Positions 1 to 7,024 of a stretch of 7,024 nucleotides of DNA are shown here, in pieces. Made by a program: the position numbers and the translations under genes. Origin of the DNA: Anaeromyxobacter sp. (GTDB lineage Bacteria; Myxococcota; Myxococcia; Myxococcales; Anaeromyxobacteraceae); contig JAHWYA010000082.1 in the NCBI GenBank assembly GCA_020028115.1, forward strand, positions 1 to 7,024. Direction: 5' to 3'. The notes below the pieces were generated by a model. The model did not search any database. It was not told the DNA's origin and worked only from the letters and a program-made list of their open reading frames with translations. Each line of letters opens with the position of its first letter. Within the stretch, counting starts at the first letter, position 1.

Positions 1-118
1 GGAACGCGTCCGCGCGCTCCTGGCCGAGCGCGCCGCGCTCGCGCAGCGGCGCGTCCGCGCCGAGACGGACGCCGCGCGGCTCGACGCCGAGGCGCGCGAG
101 GCGGAGCGCGTCCGCTAG
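1..118 (+). CDS. 3' end of an unidentified protein with a charged helical C-terminus (partial)
   Basis: The frame starting at base 2 is open for 38 codons and ends in TAG at 116-118; the 5' part lies outside the window. The translated tail is almost only Ala, Arg, Glu, Leu, Asp and Val (for example LLAERAALAQRRVRAE), a composition typical of a long charged alpha helix or coiled coil. Of the 38 codons, 37 end in G or C, the codon signature of the clear genes here, which supports this frame. It runs convergently toward the response regulator gene, whose stop codon lies 46 nt downstream. No domain can be named from so short a tail, so no function is proposed. Confidence 0.55.
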   Translation, partial: ERVRALLAERAALAQRRVRAETDAARLDAEAREAERVR

Positions 119-139
119 CCGTCGGTACTGCTGGTCGTG

Positions 140-154
140 GCCGGCCTCGCCGGC
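140..154. terminator. Small GC hairpin between convergent genes (weak terminator candidate)
   Basis: GCCGG (140-144) and CCGGC (150-154) can pair around a 5-nt loop. A 6-bp version, GCCGGC/GCCGGC, with a 3-nt loop is also possible. It sits in the 46-nt gap between two convergent stop codons, where a bidirectional terminator would be expected. There is no T-run on either side, and such hairpins arise easily by chance at this GC content, so the call rests mainly on position. Confidence 0.2.
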
Positions 155-164
155 GCGGCTCGTC

Positions 165-1571
<1,407 letters not shown>

Positions 1572-1632
1572 CGGACCGTGGAGTCTAACCGGATCCCGGC
1601 GCTCCATCCGGGGGAGGAAGGGGATTGTTTCC

Positions 1633-1653
1633 AAATGTTTCGATGAGACATTT
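1633..1653. promoter_or_regulatory. Imperfect palindrome in an AT-rich island between divergent genes (operator candidate)
   Basis: The 139-nt divergent region 1572-1710 is GC-rich except for an island at about 1624-1661. Inside it, AAATGT (1633-1638) mirrors ACATTT (1648-1653). Taken over all 21 bases around centre 1643, 8 of 10 position pairs are complementary; the exceptions are a G-T pair and one next to the centre. A second TGTTTC half-site at 1626-1631 lies one helical turn (10 bp) before the TGTTTC at 1636-1641. The site is 58 bp from the ftsH start and 62 bp from the regulator start, so one bound protein could affect both. A poor sigma-70-like match (TTGTTT 1625-1630, GACATT 1647-1652, 16-bp spacer) overlaps it. 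I found no convincing sigma-54 -24/-12 element. The palindrome is seen; its function is inferred. Confidence 0.4.
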
Positions 1654-1710
1654 CGTATTTGTGCGAGGCCGGGCGGTGGTTACCGAGAGGGCATGACCCC
1701 GAGAGCCCCC

Positions 1711-3567
1711 ATGAACCCGAACGTGAAGCAGACCGGCTTCAACCTCGCCTACGTGCTCATCGCCGCCTTCGGCGTGCTGGCGCTCCAGGACTGGTGGATC
1801 CGCTCGCAGGCGGTCGCGACCATCCCCTACAGCGAGTTCCAGAAGCTCGTGCGGGAGAACGGCGTCGCGCGGGTGGTCGTCTCGGCCGACCGGATCGAAG
1901 GGGAGGTGAAGGGCGAGATCGACGGCAAGAAACGGTTCGTCACGAACCGGGTCGAGCAGGACCTCGCGAAGGAGCTCGACGAGCACGGCGTCGTGTACGC
2001 CGGCCGGTTCGAGGACCGGACGCTGCCGCTCATCCTGTCGTGGGTGGTCCCCATCGCGCTCTTCCTCGGGCTCTGGATGTTCCTCGGGCGCCGCATGGCG
2101 AAGCAGCTCGGCGGGCCGGGGGGCGGGCTCATGTCCATCGGCAAGTCGAAGGCCAAGGTCTACGTGGAGACGGACACCCGGGTGACGTTCGCGGACGTCG
2201 CCGGCGTGGAGGAGTCGAAGGAGGAGCTGAAGGAGATCGTCGCGTTCCTGAAGGACCCGAAGGGCTACGGCCGGCTCGGCGCGCGGATGCCGAAGGGCGT
2301 GCTGCTCGTCGGCCCGCCGGGCACCGGCAAGACCCTGCTCGCGAAGGCCGTCGCGGGCGAGGCGGGCGTCCCGTTCTTCTCCATCTCCGGCTCCGAGTTC
2401 GTCGAGATGTTCGTCGGCGTCGGGGCGGCGCGCGTGCGGGACCTGTTCGAGCAGGCCCGCGCGAAGGCGCCGGCGATCATCTTCATCGACGAGCTCGACG
2501 CGATGGGGCGCGCCCGCGCCTCGATGGGCGCGCTGGGCGGCGGGCACGACGAGAAGGAGCAGACGCTGAACCAGCTCCTCGTCGAGCTCGACGGCTTCGA
2601 CGCGTCCTCCGGGATCGTGCTCCTCGGCGCGACGAACCGGCCCGAGGTGCTCGACCCCGCCCTCCTGCGCGCCGGCCGCTTCGACCGGCAGGTGCTCGTC
2701 GACCGCCCGGACCGCACCGGCCGGACGGCGATCCTCGAGGTGCACAGCCGGAAGGTGAAGCTCGCCGGCGGCGTCCGGCTGGAGCAGGTCTCCGCCCTGA
2801 CGCCGGGGTTCACCGGCGCGGACCTCGCGAACCTCGTGAACGAGGCGGCGCTCGTCGCCACGCGCCGCGGCGGCGAGCAGATCTCGATGGAGGACTTCAA
2901 CGTCGCCATCGAGCGGATCGTGGCGGGGCTCGAGAAGAAGAACCGGCTCCTCAACCCGCGCGAGCGGGAGATCGTCGCCCACCACGAGATGGGGCACGCG
3001 ATCGTCGCCGCGGCGCTGCCGGGCTGCGATCCGGTCCACAAGATCTCCATCATCCCCCGCGGGATCGGCGCGCTCGGCTACACGATCCAGCGGCCCACCG
3101 AGGACCGGTACCTCATGACGCGCGAGGAGCTCGAGGCGAAGATGCTCGTGCTCCTCGGCGGGCGGGCCGCGGAGCACGTGGTCTTCGGCCACCTCTCGAC
3201 CGGCGCCGCGGACGACCTCTCCAAGGCGACCGAGATCGCCCGCTCGATGGTGACCCGCTACGGCATGGGTCCGGCGCTCGGGCCGGTGACCTACGAGACC
3301 GAGCCGAACGGGTTCCTCGGCGCGGCCGCCGGGCCGCGGCGGCTGTACGCCGAGGAGACGGCCCGCGAGATCGACCTCGCGGTGCGGGATCTCGTCCAGG
3401 CCGCGTTCGACCGGGCCCGCGTCATCCTCGCCGACAACCGGCCGCTCCTCGACGAGAGCGCGCGCGAGCTCCTCGCGCGCGAGACCCTCGCCGGCGCCGA
3501 CCTCGGCGCGCTGCTCGGCCGCGTGCACCCGGAGCGGCGGCCGAGGGTGGCGGCGGCCGTCTCCTGA
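1711..3567 (+). CDS. ftsH: FtsH-family membrane-anchored AAA+ zinc metalloprotease (M41)
   Basis: An inner-membrane, ATP-driven protease (hexameric in the family) that extracts and degrades misassembled membrane proteins and short-lived regulators. The product is 618 aa. It has a transmembrane segment at about 12-30, a short periplasmic domain, a second transmembrane segment at about 105-127, then the AAA+ module: Walker A GPPGTGKT (201-208), Walker B IIFIDE (256-261), pore loop MFVGVGAAR, and an SRH region with [10 protein letters not shown]. The protease domain has the zinc motif HEMGH (425-429), where many FtsH proteins have HEAGH; H425, H429 and catalytic E426 are present, and D502 in STGAADD fits the third zinc ligand. 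It lacks a long C-terminal tail and is slightly shorter than E. coli FtsH. ATG 1711 is preferred because [14 protein letters not shown] looks like the conserved N-terminus and GAGAG lies 5 nt upstream; in-frame ATG 1693, with GAGAGGG almost touching it, would add six residues. Divergent from the response regulator and 51 nt before cls. It may be one of several FtsH paralogues in the genome. Confidence 0.96.
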   Translation: MNPNVKQTGFNLAYVLIAAFGVLALQDWWIRSQAVATIPYSEFQKLVRENGVARVVVSADRIEGEVKGEIDGKKRFVTNRVEQDLAKELDEHGVVYAGRFEDRTLPLILSWVVPIALFLGLWMFLGRRMAKQLGGPGGGLMSIGKSKAKVYVETDTRVTFADVAGVEESKEELKEIVAFLKDPKGYGRLGARMPKGVLLVGPPGTGKTLLAKAVAGEAGVPFFSISGSEFVEMFVGVGAARVRDLFEQARAKAPAIIFIDELDAMGRARASMGALGGGHDEKEQTLNQLLVELDGFDASSGIVLLGATNRPEVLDPALLRAGRFDRQVLVDRPDRTGRTAILEVHSRKVKLAGGVRLEQVSALTPGFTGADLANLVNEAALVATRRGGEQISMEDFNVAIERIVAGLEKKNRLLNPREREIVAHHEMGHAIVAAALPGCDPVHKISIIPRGIGALGYTIQRPTEDRYLMTREELEAKMLVLLGGRAAEHVVFGHLSTGAADDLSKATEIARSMVTRYGMGPALGPVTYETEPNGFLGAAAGPRRLYAEETAREIDLAVRDLVQAAFDRARVILADNRPLLDESARELLARETLAGADLGALLGRVHPERRPRVAAAVS

Positions 3568-3618
3568 CCCCCCGCCCGAACAGTCGACTAGACCGCAGGG
3601 CGATGCTTCACTCGGGGC

Positions 3619-5043
3619 GTGCTGCGCGACCTCTGGACCGTGCTCGGCGCGGGCGTCACGCTCGCGCTCGCGCTCGTCGCGAGCGGCCACGCCGTGCTCC
3701 ACAAGCGCGACGTGCGCGCCGCCCTCGGCTGGGTGGCGTTCATCTGGGTCGCGCCCATCGTCGGCGCCGCCGCGTACTTCGTCCTCGGGGTGAACCGGAT
3801 CCGGCGCCGCGCGCAGGCGCTGCGGCTCCCCGACTTCCGCGCCCGGGTCCCGCCCGAGCTGCGGCGGCCCGCGCCGGTCCTGCCGCCGGAGGCGGCGCAC
3901 CTCGCGCCGCTCGTCGCGCTCGCGGACGGGGTGGTGCGCCGCCCGCTCGTCTCGGGGAACGCGGTGACGCTCCTCGCCGGCGGCGAGGCGGCGTACCCCG
4001 CGATGTGCGCCGCCATCGACGCGGCCGAGCGCACCGTCACCTTCTGCACGTTCATCTTCGACCCGGGCCGCGCCGCCGACGCGCTGGTGGACGCGCTCGC
4101 GCGGGCGCAGGCGCGCGGCGTGAAGGTGCGCGTGCTCATCGACGCGGTGGGCGTCCGGTACGGGTGGCCTCCGACGCACCGGCGGCTGCGCCGCGCGGGG
4201 GTCAGGACGGAGCTGTTCCTCCCGCGCCTCACGCCGGGCTGGCTCCCGTTCGTGAACCTCCGCAACCACCGCAAGGTGCTCGTCGTCGACGGCCGCGTCG
4301 GCTTCACCGGCGGCATGAACGTGCGGGACGACTTCCTGCCGGGGCCGGACCGGCCGCCGTACATGGACCTGCACGCGCGGGTCGAGGGGCCCGTCGTCGC
4401 TCACCTCCAGTCGGCGTTCGCGGAGGACTGGCTCTTCACGGCGGGCGAGCCGCTCGAGGGCGACGCCTTCTTCCCGCCGCTGCGCGCGGCGGGGAGGGTG
4501 CTCGCGCGCGGCGTGACCGACGGGCCGGACGAGGACTTCGAGGCGGTGCGCTGGCTGCTCCTCGGGGCGCTCGCCACCGCGCGGGAGCGGGTCCGGATCG
4601 TGACGCCGTACTTCGTGCCGGACGCGGGGCTCGTGACCGCCATCGACGTCGCGGTGATGCGCGGCGTCGCCGTGGACGTCGTGCTGCCGGAGCGCGGGAA
4701 CCTGCCGGTCGTCCAGTGGGCGCAGACCGCGCAGCTTTGGCAGGTGCTCGAGCGCGGATGCCGGGTGTTCCACTCCCCTCCCCCGTTCGACCACACGAAG
4801 CTCCTCGTCGTGGACGGCGCCTGGACCTTCCTCGGCTCGGCGAACTGGGACCCGCGCTCGCTGCGGCTCAACTTCGAGCTGCAGCTCGAGTGCTTCGACG
4901 CCGACCTCGCGGGCCGGGTCGAGGCGCTCGCGGAGGAGCGGATCGCGCGCAGCCGGCCGGTGACCCTCGCCGACGTCGACCGGCGGTCGCTCCCGGTGAA
5001 GCTGCGCGACGGCACCGCGCGGCTCCTCTCGCCGTGTCTGTGA
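3619..5043 (+). CDS. cls: Cardiolipin synthase / phospholipase D-like membrane protein (two HKD motifs)
   Basis: Enzymes of this family make cardiolipin by transferring a phosphatidyl group between two phosphatidylglycerol molecules at the inner membrane. The 474-aa product has two N-terminal transmembrane helices (about 5-25 and 36-57), then two PLD catalytic halves. The first HxKxxxxD is HRKVLVVD with H217, K219, D224, followed by FTGGMN; the second is HTKLLVVD with H392, K394, D399, followed by FLGSANWDPRS. The TPYFVPD stretch before the second half is also typical of bacterial Cls. Length matches ClsA-type enzymes (about 480-510 aa). The start is GTG 3619: an in-frame TAG at 3589 leaves no earlier choice except unusual codons, and ATG 3603 is out of frame. 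The ribosome site is weak (CGGGG next to the start, AGGG 18 nt upstream). It follows ftsH after 51 nt on the same strand, so co-transcription is plausible. Substrate is inferred from the family; another PLD-type phosphatidyltransferase is possible. Confidence 0.9.
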   Translation: MLRDLWTVLGAGVTLALALVASGHAVLHKRDVRAALGWVAFIWVAPIVGAAAYFVLGVNRIRRRAQALRLPDFRARVPPELRRPAPVLPPEAAHLAPLVALADGVVRRPLVSGNAVTLLAGGEAAYPAMCAAIDAAERTVTFCTFIFDPGRAADALVDALARAQARGVKVRVLIDAVGVRYGWPPTHRRLRRAGVRTELFLPRLTPGWLPFVNLRNHRKVLVVDGRVGFTGGMNVRDDFLPGPDRPPYMDLHARVEGPVVAHLQSAFAEDWLFTAGEPLEGDAFFPPLRAAGRVLARGVTDGPDEDFEAVRWLLLGALATARERVRIVTPYFVPDAGLVTAIDVAVMRGVAVDVVLPERGNLPVVQWAQTAQLWQVLERGCRVFHSPPPFDHTKLLVVDGAWTFLGSANWDPRSLRLNFELQLECFDADLAGRVEALAEERIARSRPVTLADVDRRSLPVKLRDGTARLLSPCL

Positions 5044-5058
5044 AGCGCGGCGAGCGCA

Positions 5059-5082
5059 GGGGCAGCCGGATGAGGCTGCCCC
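5059..5082 (+). terminator. Perfect 9-bp GC hairpin after cls (terminator-like)
   Basis: GGGGCAGCC (5059-5067) and GGCTGCCCC (5074-5082) pair perfectly around the 6-nt loop GGATGA. It begins 15 nt after the cls stop codon, where a terminator or 3'-end stabilising hairpin is expected. No T-run follows (the next bases are GGAGCGAG), so it is not a textbook intrinsic terminator; it may act with Rho, protect the 3' end, or belong to the composite repeat that follows. Confidence 0.45.
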
Positions 5083-5087
5083 GGAGC

Positions 5088-5139
5088 GAGCGGGGGGATC
5101 GGGGGGGCGCGAGGGCGTAGCCCGAGTGTCCCCCCGCTC
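5088..5139. repeat. G-rich inverted repeat with nested hairpins (possible dispersed intergenic repeat)
   Basis: GAGCGGGGGGA (5088-5098) pairs without mismatch with TCCCCCCGCTC (5129-5139), giving an 11-bp outer stem. Inside, GGGC/GCCC (5113-5116 and 5120-5123, loop GTA) forms a small inner hairpin, or TCGGG (5099-5103) pairs with CCCGA (5121-5125). The G-runs at 5092-5097, 5101-5107 and 5113-5115 could instead form a G-quadruplex on the + strand, since the run of seven G can supply two tracts. It lies 5 nt after the preceding hairpin and 64 nt before the next gene. It could be a terminator, a REP-like repeat or a palindromic element; only copy number across the genome would tell. Confidence 0.45.
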
Positions 5140-5192
5140 TGTGGCACCGCGCCGCATCCCGGACGGGCCATGCGGGGAGTACGGTCGCGGCC

Positions 5193-5197
5193 GGAGG
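5193..5197 (+). promoter_or_regulatory. Ribosome binding site of the DUF2157-like gene
   Basis: GGAGG lies 6 nt before the ATG at 5204. This strong Shine-Dalgarno fixes the start and rules out the out-of-frame GTG at 5200 as well as a longer frame beginning at ATG 5170. Confidence 0.75.
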
Positions 5198-5203
5198 CCG
5201 TGA

Positions 5204-6052
5204 ATGGAGACTTCGCGGGAGTTCGCCGACGCGCTGCGGAAGGCGCTGCCGGTCTGGCAGGCCGAGGGGATCGTGACGCCGGGCGCCGCGCGCGCGCTCG
5301 TCGCCCGCTACGATCTCGAGGACGGCGCCGCGCCCGCGCCCGTGCGGGACCGGACGGGACCGTTCGCGGCCGCTGCGGCCGTCGCCGTGGTCCTCGCGCT
5401 CGCCGCCGCGCTCCTCGTGTCGGGGATCGGGGACGGCGTCGTCCTGCCGCTCACCGCGCTCGCCGCGGCGTTCGCGGCGACACCCCTCGTCGTGCACGGC
5501 CCGCAGCTCGCAGCGGCGGCCCAGGGCGTCCGGACCCTCGGGCGCGCCCTCTTCTACCTCTCGGCGTACGCGCTCTCGTTCGTGCCCATCGCGGACGTGG
5601 CCCGCTTCCAGAACGGGCTCGCGAGCGAAGGGCTCGTCGCGGCGCTGCCGCCGCTCCTCGTCGCGGCCGCGGCGGTGGTCGCCGGGCGCCGGCGGGTGGA
5701 CGTGGACGGGCACGCCCGCGGCGAGGCGATGCTCCTCGCCGCGACGGTCGTCGCGTTCGCCGCCGGGCTCTCGCTCGACACCGGGAACGGCACCGCCCTC
5801 GTCGCGACCATGTCGCTCGCGTTCCTCTCGGTCGGGCGGATCGTGCGCGGGATCGCGTTCCTCGTCCGGCCCGCGTTCCTCGAGGGGATCGCGGTCGCGA
5901 CGGTCCTCGTCGCGAGCCGGGCGTTCGACGTCTTCCCCTCGCGCTGGCTCTCCATCGCCCTCGCGGCCTGCGTGCTCGTCGCGGCCGGCGGGGCGGTGCT
6001 CGGCTTCGAGCGCCGCCGGGCGCGGGGCCCGGCGAGCGCGACGGCGGCCTAG
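5204..6052 (+). CDS. Multi-pass inner-membrane protein, DUF2157-like
   Basis: A 282-aa integral membrane protein of unknown function. The cytoplasmic-looking N-terminus (about 1-40) contains LPVWQAEGIVTPGAARAL, which resembles the start of DUF2157 membrane proteins: a tryptophan, then a Glu-Gly-Ile turn, then a short helix. About eight hydrophobic segments follow, near residues 53-73, 77-97, 112-130, 144-160, 174-190, 197-214, 216-236 and 248-267, mostly Ala/Val/Leu. The tail is short and basic (ERRRARG). No catalytic motif is visible. The ATG at 5204 is supported by GGAGG six bases upstream. The gene is isolated from cls by 160 nt of hairpin-forming DNA and from the next gene by 83 nt with a weak terminator-like hairpin, so it is probably its own transcription unit, although no clear promoter can be pointed to. 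The DUF2157 assignment is by eye and should be treated as provisional; that it is a polytopic membrane protein is secure. Confidence 0.8.
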   Translation: METSREFADALRKALPVWQAEGIVTPGAARALVARYDLEDGAAPAPVRDRTGPFAAAAAVAVVLALAAALLVSGIGDGVVLPLTALAAAFAATPLVVHGPQLAAAAQGVRTLGRALFYLSAYALSFVPIADVARFQNGLASEGLVAALPPLLVAAAAVVAGRRRVDVDGHARGEAMLLAATVVAFAAGLSLDTGNGTALVATMSLAFLSVGRIVRGIAFLVRPAFLEGIAVATVLVASRAFDVFPSRWLSIALAACVLVAAGGAVLGFERRRARGPASATAA

Positions 6053-6069
6053 CGGCTGGAAAGCAGGCG

Positions 6070-6091
6070 CCCATCCGTGCGATGGGTTGTT
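6070..6091 (+). terminator. Short hairpin with T-rich tail after the DUF2157-like gene
   Basis: CCCATC (6070-6075) and GATGGG (6081-6086) pair perfectly around the loop CGTGC, and the stem is followed directly by TTGTT (6087-6091). A T-rich stretch is unusual in this GC-rich DNA, and the position, 17 nt after the stop codon, fits an intrinsic terminator. The 6-bp stem and interrupted T-run make it weak. It could also be part of the leader of the lipoprotein gene that starts at 6136. Confidence 0.35.
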
Positions 6092-6135
6092 CACCTCTAG
6101 CGCGGATGCGACTCCGCCCCACGGGAGCACACTCG

Positions 6136-6489
6136 ATGACCACGTCCTTGAGGCGCGCGTTCGCATTCGCGGCGCTCGCGGCGCTCGCCGCGTGCGGCGG
6201 TGGAAGCAGCCCCCCGCCCCCCCTGCCGCCCGCGATCACGTGGAACGCGAACCACGAGTACGGGGTGAACTCCGCCGGCGGGGGATACGTCCTGAGCATC
6301 GACGGCGGGGATTGGGTCTACGTGCCGTACGTCTCCGGCGCGTGGGCGCCCACCTCACTCACGACGACGCTCTCCCCCGGCACGCATACCGTGACGCTGC
6401 ACGCCTACGCGGCGCTCGACTCGTCGGGCGGCACGACGGGGCCCGGCACCACGAGCGCGCCCACGCAGCTGACCGTCGTCGTCCCGTAG
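6136..6489 (+). CDS. Small secreted lipoprotein with a predicted beta-sandwich-like domain
   Basis: A 117-aa exported lipoprotein of unknown function. The N-terminus is a type II signal peptide: basic MTTSLRR, a hydrophobic Ala/Phe/Leu core, and lipobox LAAC at 17-20, so Cys20 would be lipidated. Gly at position +2 fits outer-membrane sorting by the E. coli rule, which may not hold here. A Gly/Ser/Pro linker (21-32, with PPPPLPP) is followed by a domain of about 85 residues rich in alternating polar and aromatic or aliphatic residues (YGVNSAGGGYVLSIDGG, GTHTVTLHAYA, QLTVVVP), the look of a fibronectin-III or Ig-like beta sandwich; the fold is inference. ATG 6136 has GGGAG 8 nt upstream. The stop is 14 nt before the start codon of the subtilase gene, so the two are probably co-transcribed. 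The coding DNA of the linker has C6 and C7 runs (6210-6215, 6217-6223). Confidence 0.85.
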   Translation: MTTSLRRAFAFAALAALAACGGGSSPPPPLPPAITWNANHEYGVNSAGGGYVLSIDGGDWVYVPYVSGAWAPTSLTTTLSPGTHTVTLHAYAALDSSGGTTGPGTTSAPTQLTVVVP

Positions 6490-6493
6490 CGCC

Positions 6494-6498
6494 GAGGA
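6494..6498 (+). promoter_or_regulatory. Ribosome binding site of the subtilase gene
   Basis: GAGGA lies 5 nt before the ATG at 6504 and only 4 nt after the lipoprotein stop codon. It defines the protease start and supports translation of both genes from one transcript. Confidence 0.7.
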
Positions 6499-6503
6499 TC
6501 GAC

Positions 6504-7024
6504 ATGACGACCCGAGCCATCGCCCTCGCCACCCTCCTCGCGAGCGCCGCCGCGCCCGCTCTCGCCGCCGAGTCGGAGTACGTCCACGGCGAGGTCCTCG
6601 TGAAGTTCAAGGCCGACGCGGCGCCCTTCCAGCGCGCGACCGCGCTCGCCGCCCGCGCCCACGCCGCCGTCGCCGACGTGGACGACGGCTGGGCCCACGT
6701 CCGCGTCCGGCCCGGCGAGAGCGTCGAGGAGGCCCTCGTCGCCTACGCGTCCGACCCCGCGGTCGAGTACGCGCAGCCGAACTATGTCTACCGGATCACC
6801 GCCGCGAACCCCCCGAACGACGCGAGCTACGCGCTCGAGTGGGGGCTCAAGAACACCGGGCAGACCGTGTCGTCCGCGCTCCTCCAGCCTGGCGACGGCC
6901 TGTACTCGCCGGTCGGCCTCAACCCCCACAACCCTGGGACGTCGGGCGACGACATCGACGTCGAGCGCGCCTGGGGCGTCTGGACGGACTGCAGCGACGC
7001 GGTCGTGGCGGTCCTCGACACGGG
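6504..7024 (+). CDS. Secreted subtilisin-like serine protease (S8), 5' part only
   Basis: The frame from ATG 6504 is open to the window end (173 full codons). The protein starts with a Sec signal peptide (MTTRAIALATLLASAAAPALA, split probably near residues 21-22). A propeptide-like region follows (about 25-97): YVHGEVLVKFKADA, then a Val-rich middle, then PAVEYAQPNYVYR, the pattern of the N-terminal inhibitory prodomain of subtilases. The mature part begins with ALEWGLKNTGQ, then DIDVERAWGVWTDCSDAVVAVLDTG, which is the classic S8 motif around the catalytic Asp, here D172. The catalytic His and Ser lie beyond the window, so activity cannot be confirmed. Codon use (third positions nearly all G/C) matches the neighbours. 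GAGGA 5 nt upstream supports the start, and the gene follows the lipoprotein by 14 nt. The enzyme is probably periplasmic, outer-surface or extracellular; between NTGQ and the Asp motif there is a Pro/Gly-rich stretch of about 30 residues. Confidence 0.92.
   Translation, partial: MTTRAIALATLLASAAAPALAAESEYVHGEVLVKFKADAAPFQRATALAARAHAAVADVDDGWAHVRVRPGESVEEALVAYASDPAVEYAQPNYVYRITAANPPNDASYALEWGLKNTGQTVSSALLQPGDGLYSPVGLNPHNPGTSGDDIDVERAWGVWTDCSDAVVAVLDT

Noticed and set aside
1572..1634. A longer N-terminus for the response regulator, from TTG 1634 or ATG 1607.
   Set aside because: The receiver fold starts at the ATG at 1571; the extra residues look unconserved and would run into the AT-rich regulatory island.
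1675..1695. A possible sigma-54 -24/-12 promoter before ftsH (GG at 1678 and GC at 1691).
   Set aside because: The spacing is one base too long for GG-N10-GC and the surrounding bases do not match TGGCAC-N5-TTGC.
3582..3589. The 8-bp palindrome AGTCGACT in the ftsH-cls gap.
   Set aside because: It is short, has no flanking symmetry, and such palindromes are expected by chance over 7 kb.
1659..5120. A 1153-codon plus-strand frame overlapping ftsH and cls, including the ATG at 3603.
   Set aside because: Its product is a low-complexity Arg/Ala/Gly string, and it is out of frame with the strongly conserved FtsH and PLD motifs.
1585..5157. A 1190-codon open frame on the minus strand opposite ftsH and cls.
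   Set aside because: It has no recognisable domain and is dominated by Arg, Glu, His, Pro and Ala. It mirrors the very high GC third positions of the real genes, so it is a composition artefact.
5170..6489. One long frame from ATG 5170 joining into the lipoprotein gene.
   Set aside because: The part before 6136 is an Arg/Ala/Gly shadow of the DUF2157-like gene; only the section from ATG 6136 has a signal peptide, ribosome site and sensible composition.
6405..6929. A 174-codon minus-strand frame over the start of the subtilase gene.
   Set aside because: The plus-strand frame carries a signal peptide, prodomain and catalytic-Asp motif; the reverse frame is a GC-rich shadow with no domain.

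Overview
The window is a very GC-rich chromosomal segment (by eye roughly 70-75 % G+C, with nearly every third codon position G or C). It fits a Myxococcota / deltaproteobacterial genome of the Anaeromyxobacter type. This rests on base composition, the style of the NtrC-type regulator, and the deltaproteobacterial-looking FtsH paralogue (N-terminus [14 protein letters not shown], protease motif HEMGH). The genus is inference.

Layout, left to right. (1) The last 38 codons of a + strand gene with a charged helical C-terminus end at 118. (2) Convergent to it, on the minus strand, is a complete sigma-54-dependent response regulator (165-1571) with no histidine kinase beside it in the window. (3) A divergent intergenic region (1572-1710) holds an AT-rich island with an imperfect palindrome at 1633-1653. 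(4) On the plus strand follow a membrane AAA+ zinc protease of the FtsH family (1711-3567) and, 51 nt later, a two-HKD cardiolipin synthase / phospholipase D-like membrane enzyme (3619-5043). (5) A 160-nt intergenic block (5044-5203) carries a perfect 9-bp hairpin and a larger G-rich inverted repeat with an 11-bp perfect outer stem. (6) Next is a multi-pass membrane protein that looks like the DUF2157 family (5204-6052). (7) After a weak terminator-like hairpin comes a likely two-gene secretion unit: a 117-aa lipoprotein (6136-6489) and, 14 nt later with a good ribosome binding site, the start of a secreted subtilisin-like (S8) protease (6504 to the window end). The protease is cut off just after its catalytic aspartate.

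How they may work together (inference): the FtsH and Cls genes form a plausible envelope-maintenance pair (membrane protein quality control plus cardiolipin synthesis), and the divergent regulator is a candidate controller. The lipoprotein-subtilase pair looks like a separate exported unit. I see no rRNA, tRNA, CRISPR array, insertion sequence or phage gene. Nothing here is clearly a new defence or mobile system. The points most worth checking are the operator-like palindrome, the structured G-rich intergenic repeat, and the lipoprotein-subtilase pairing.
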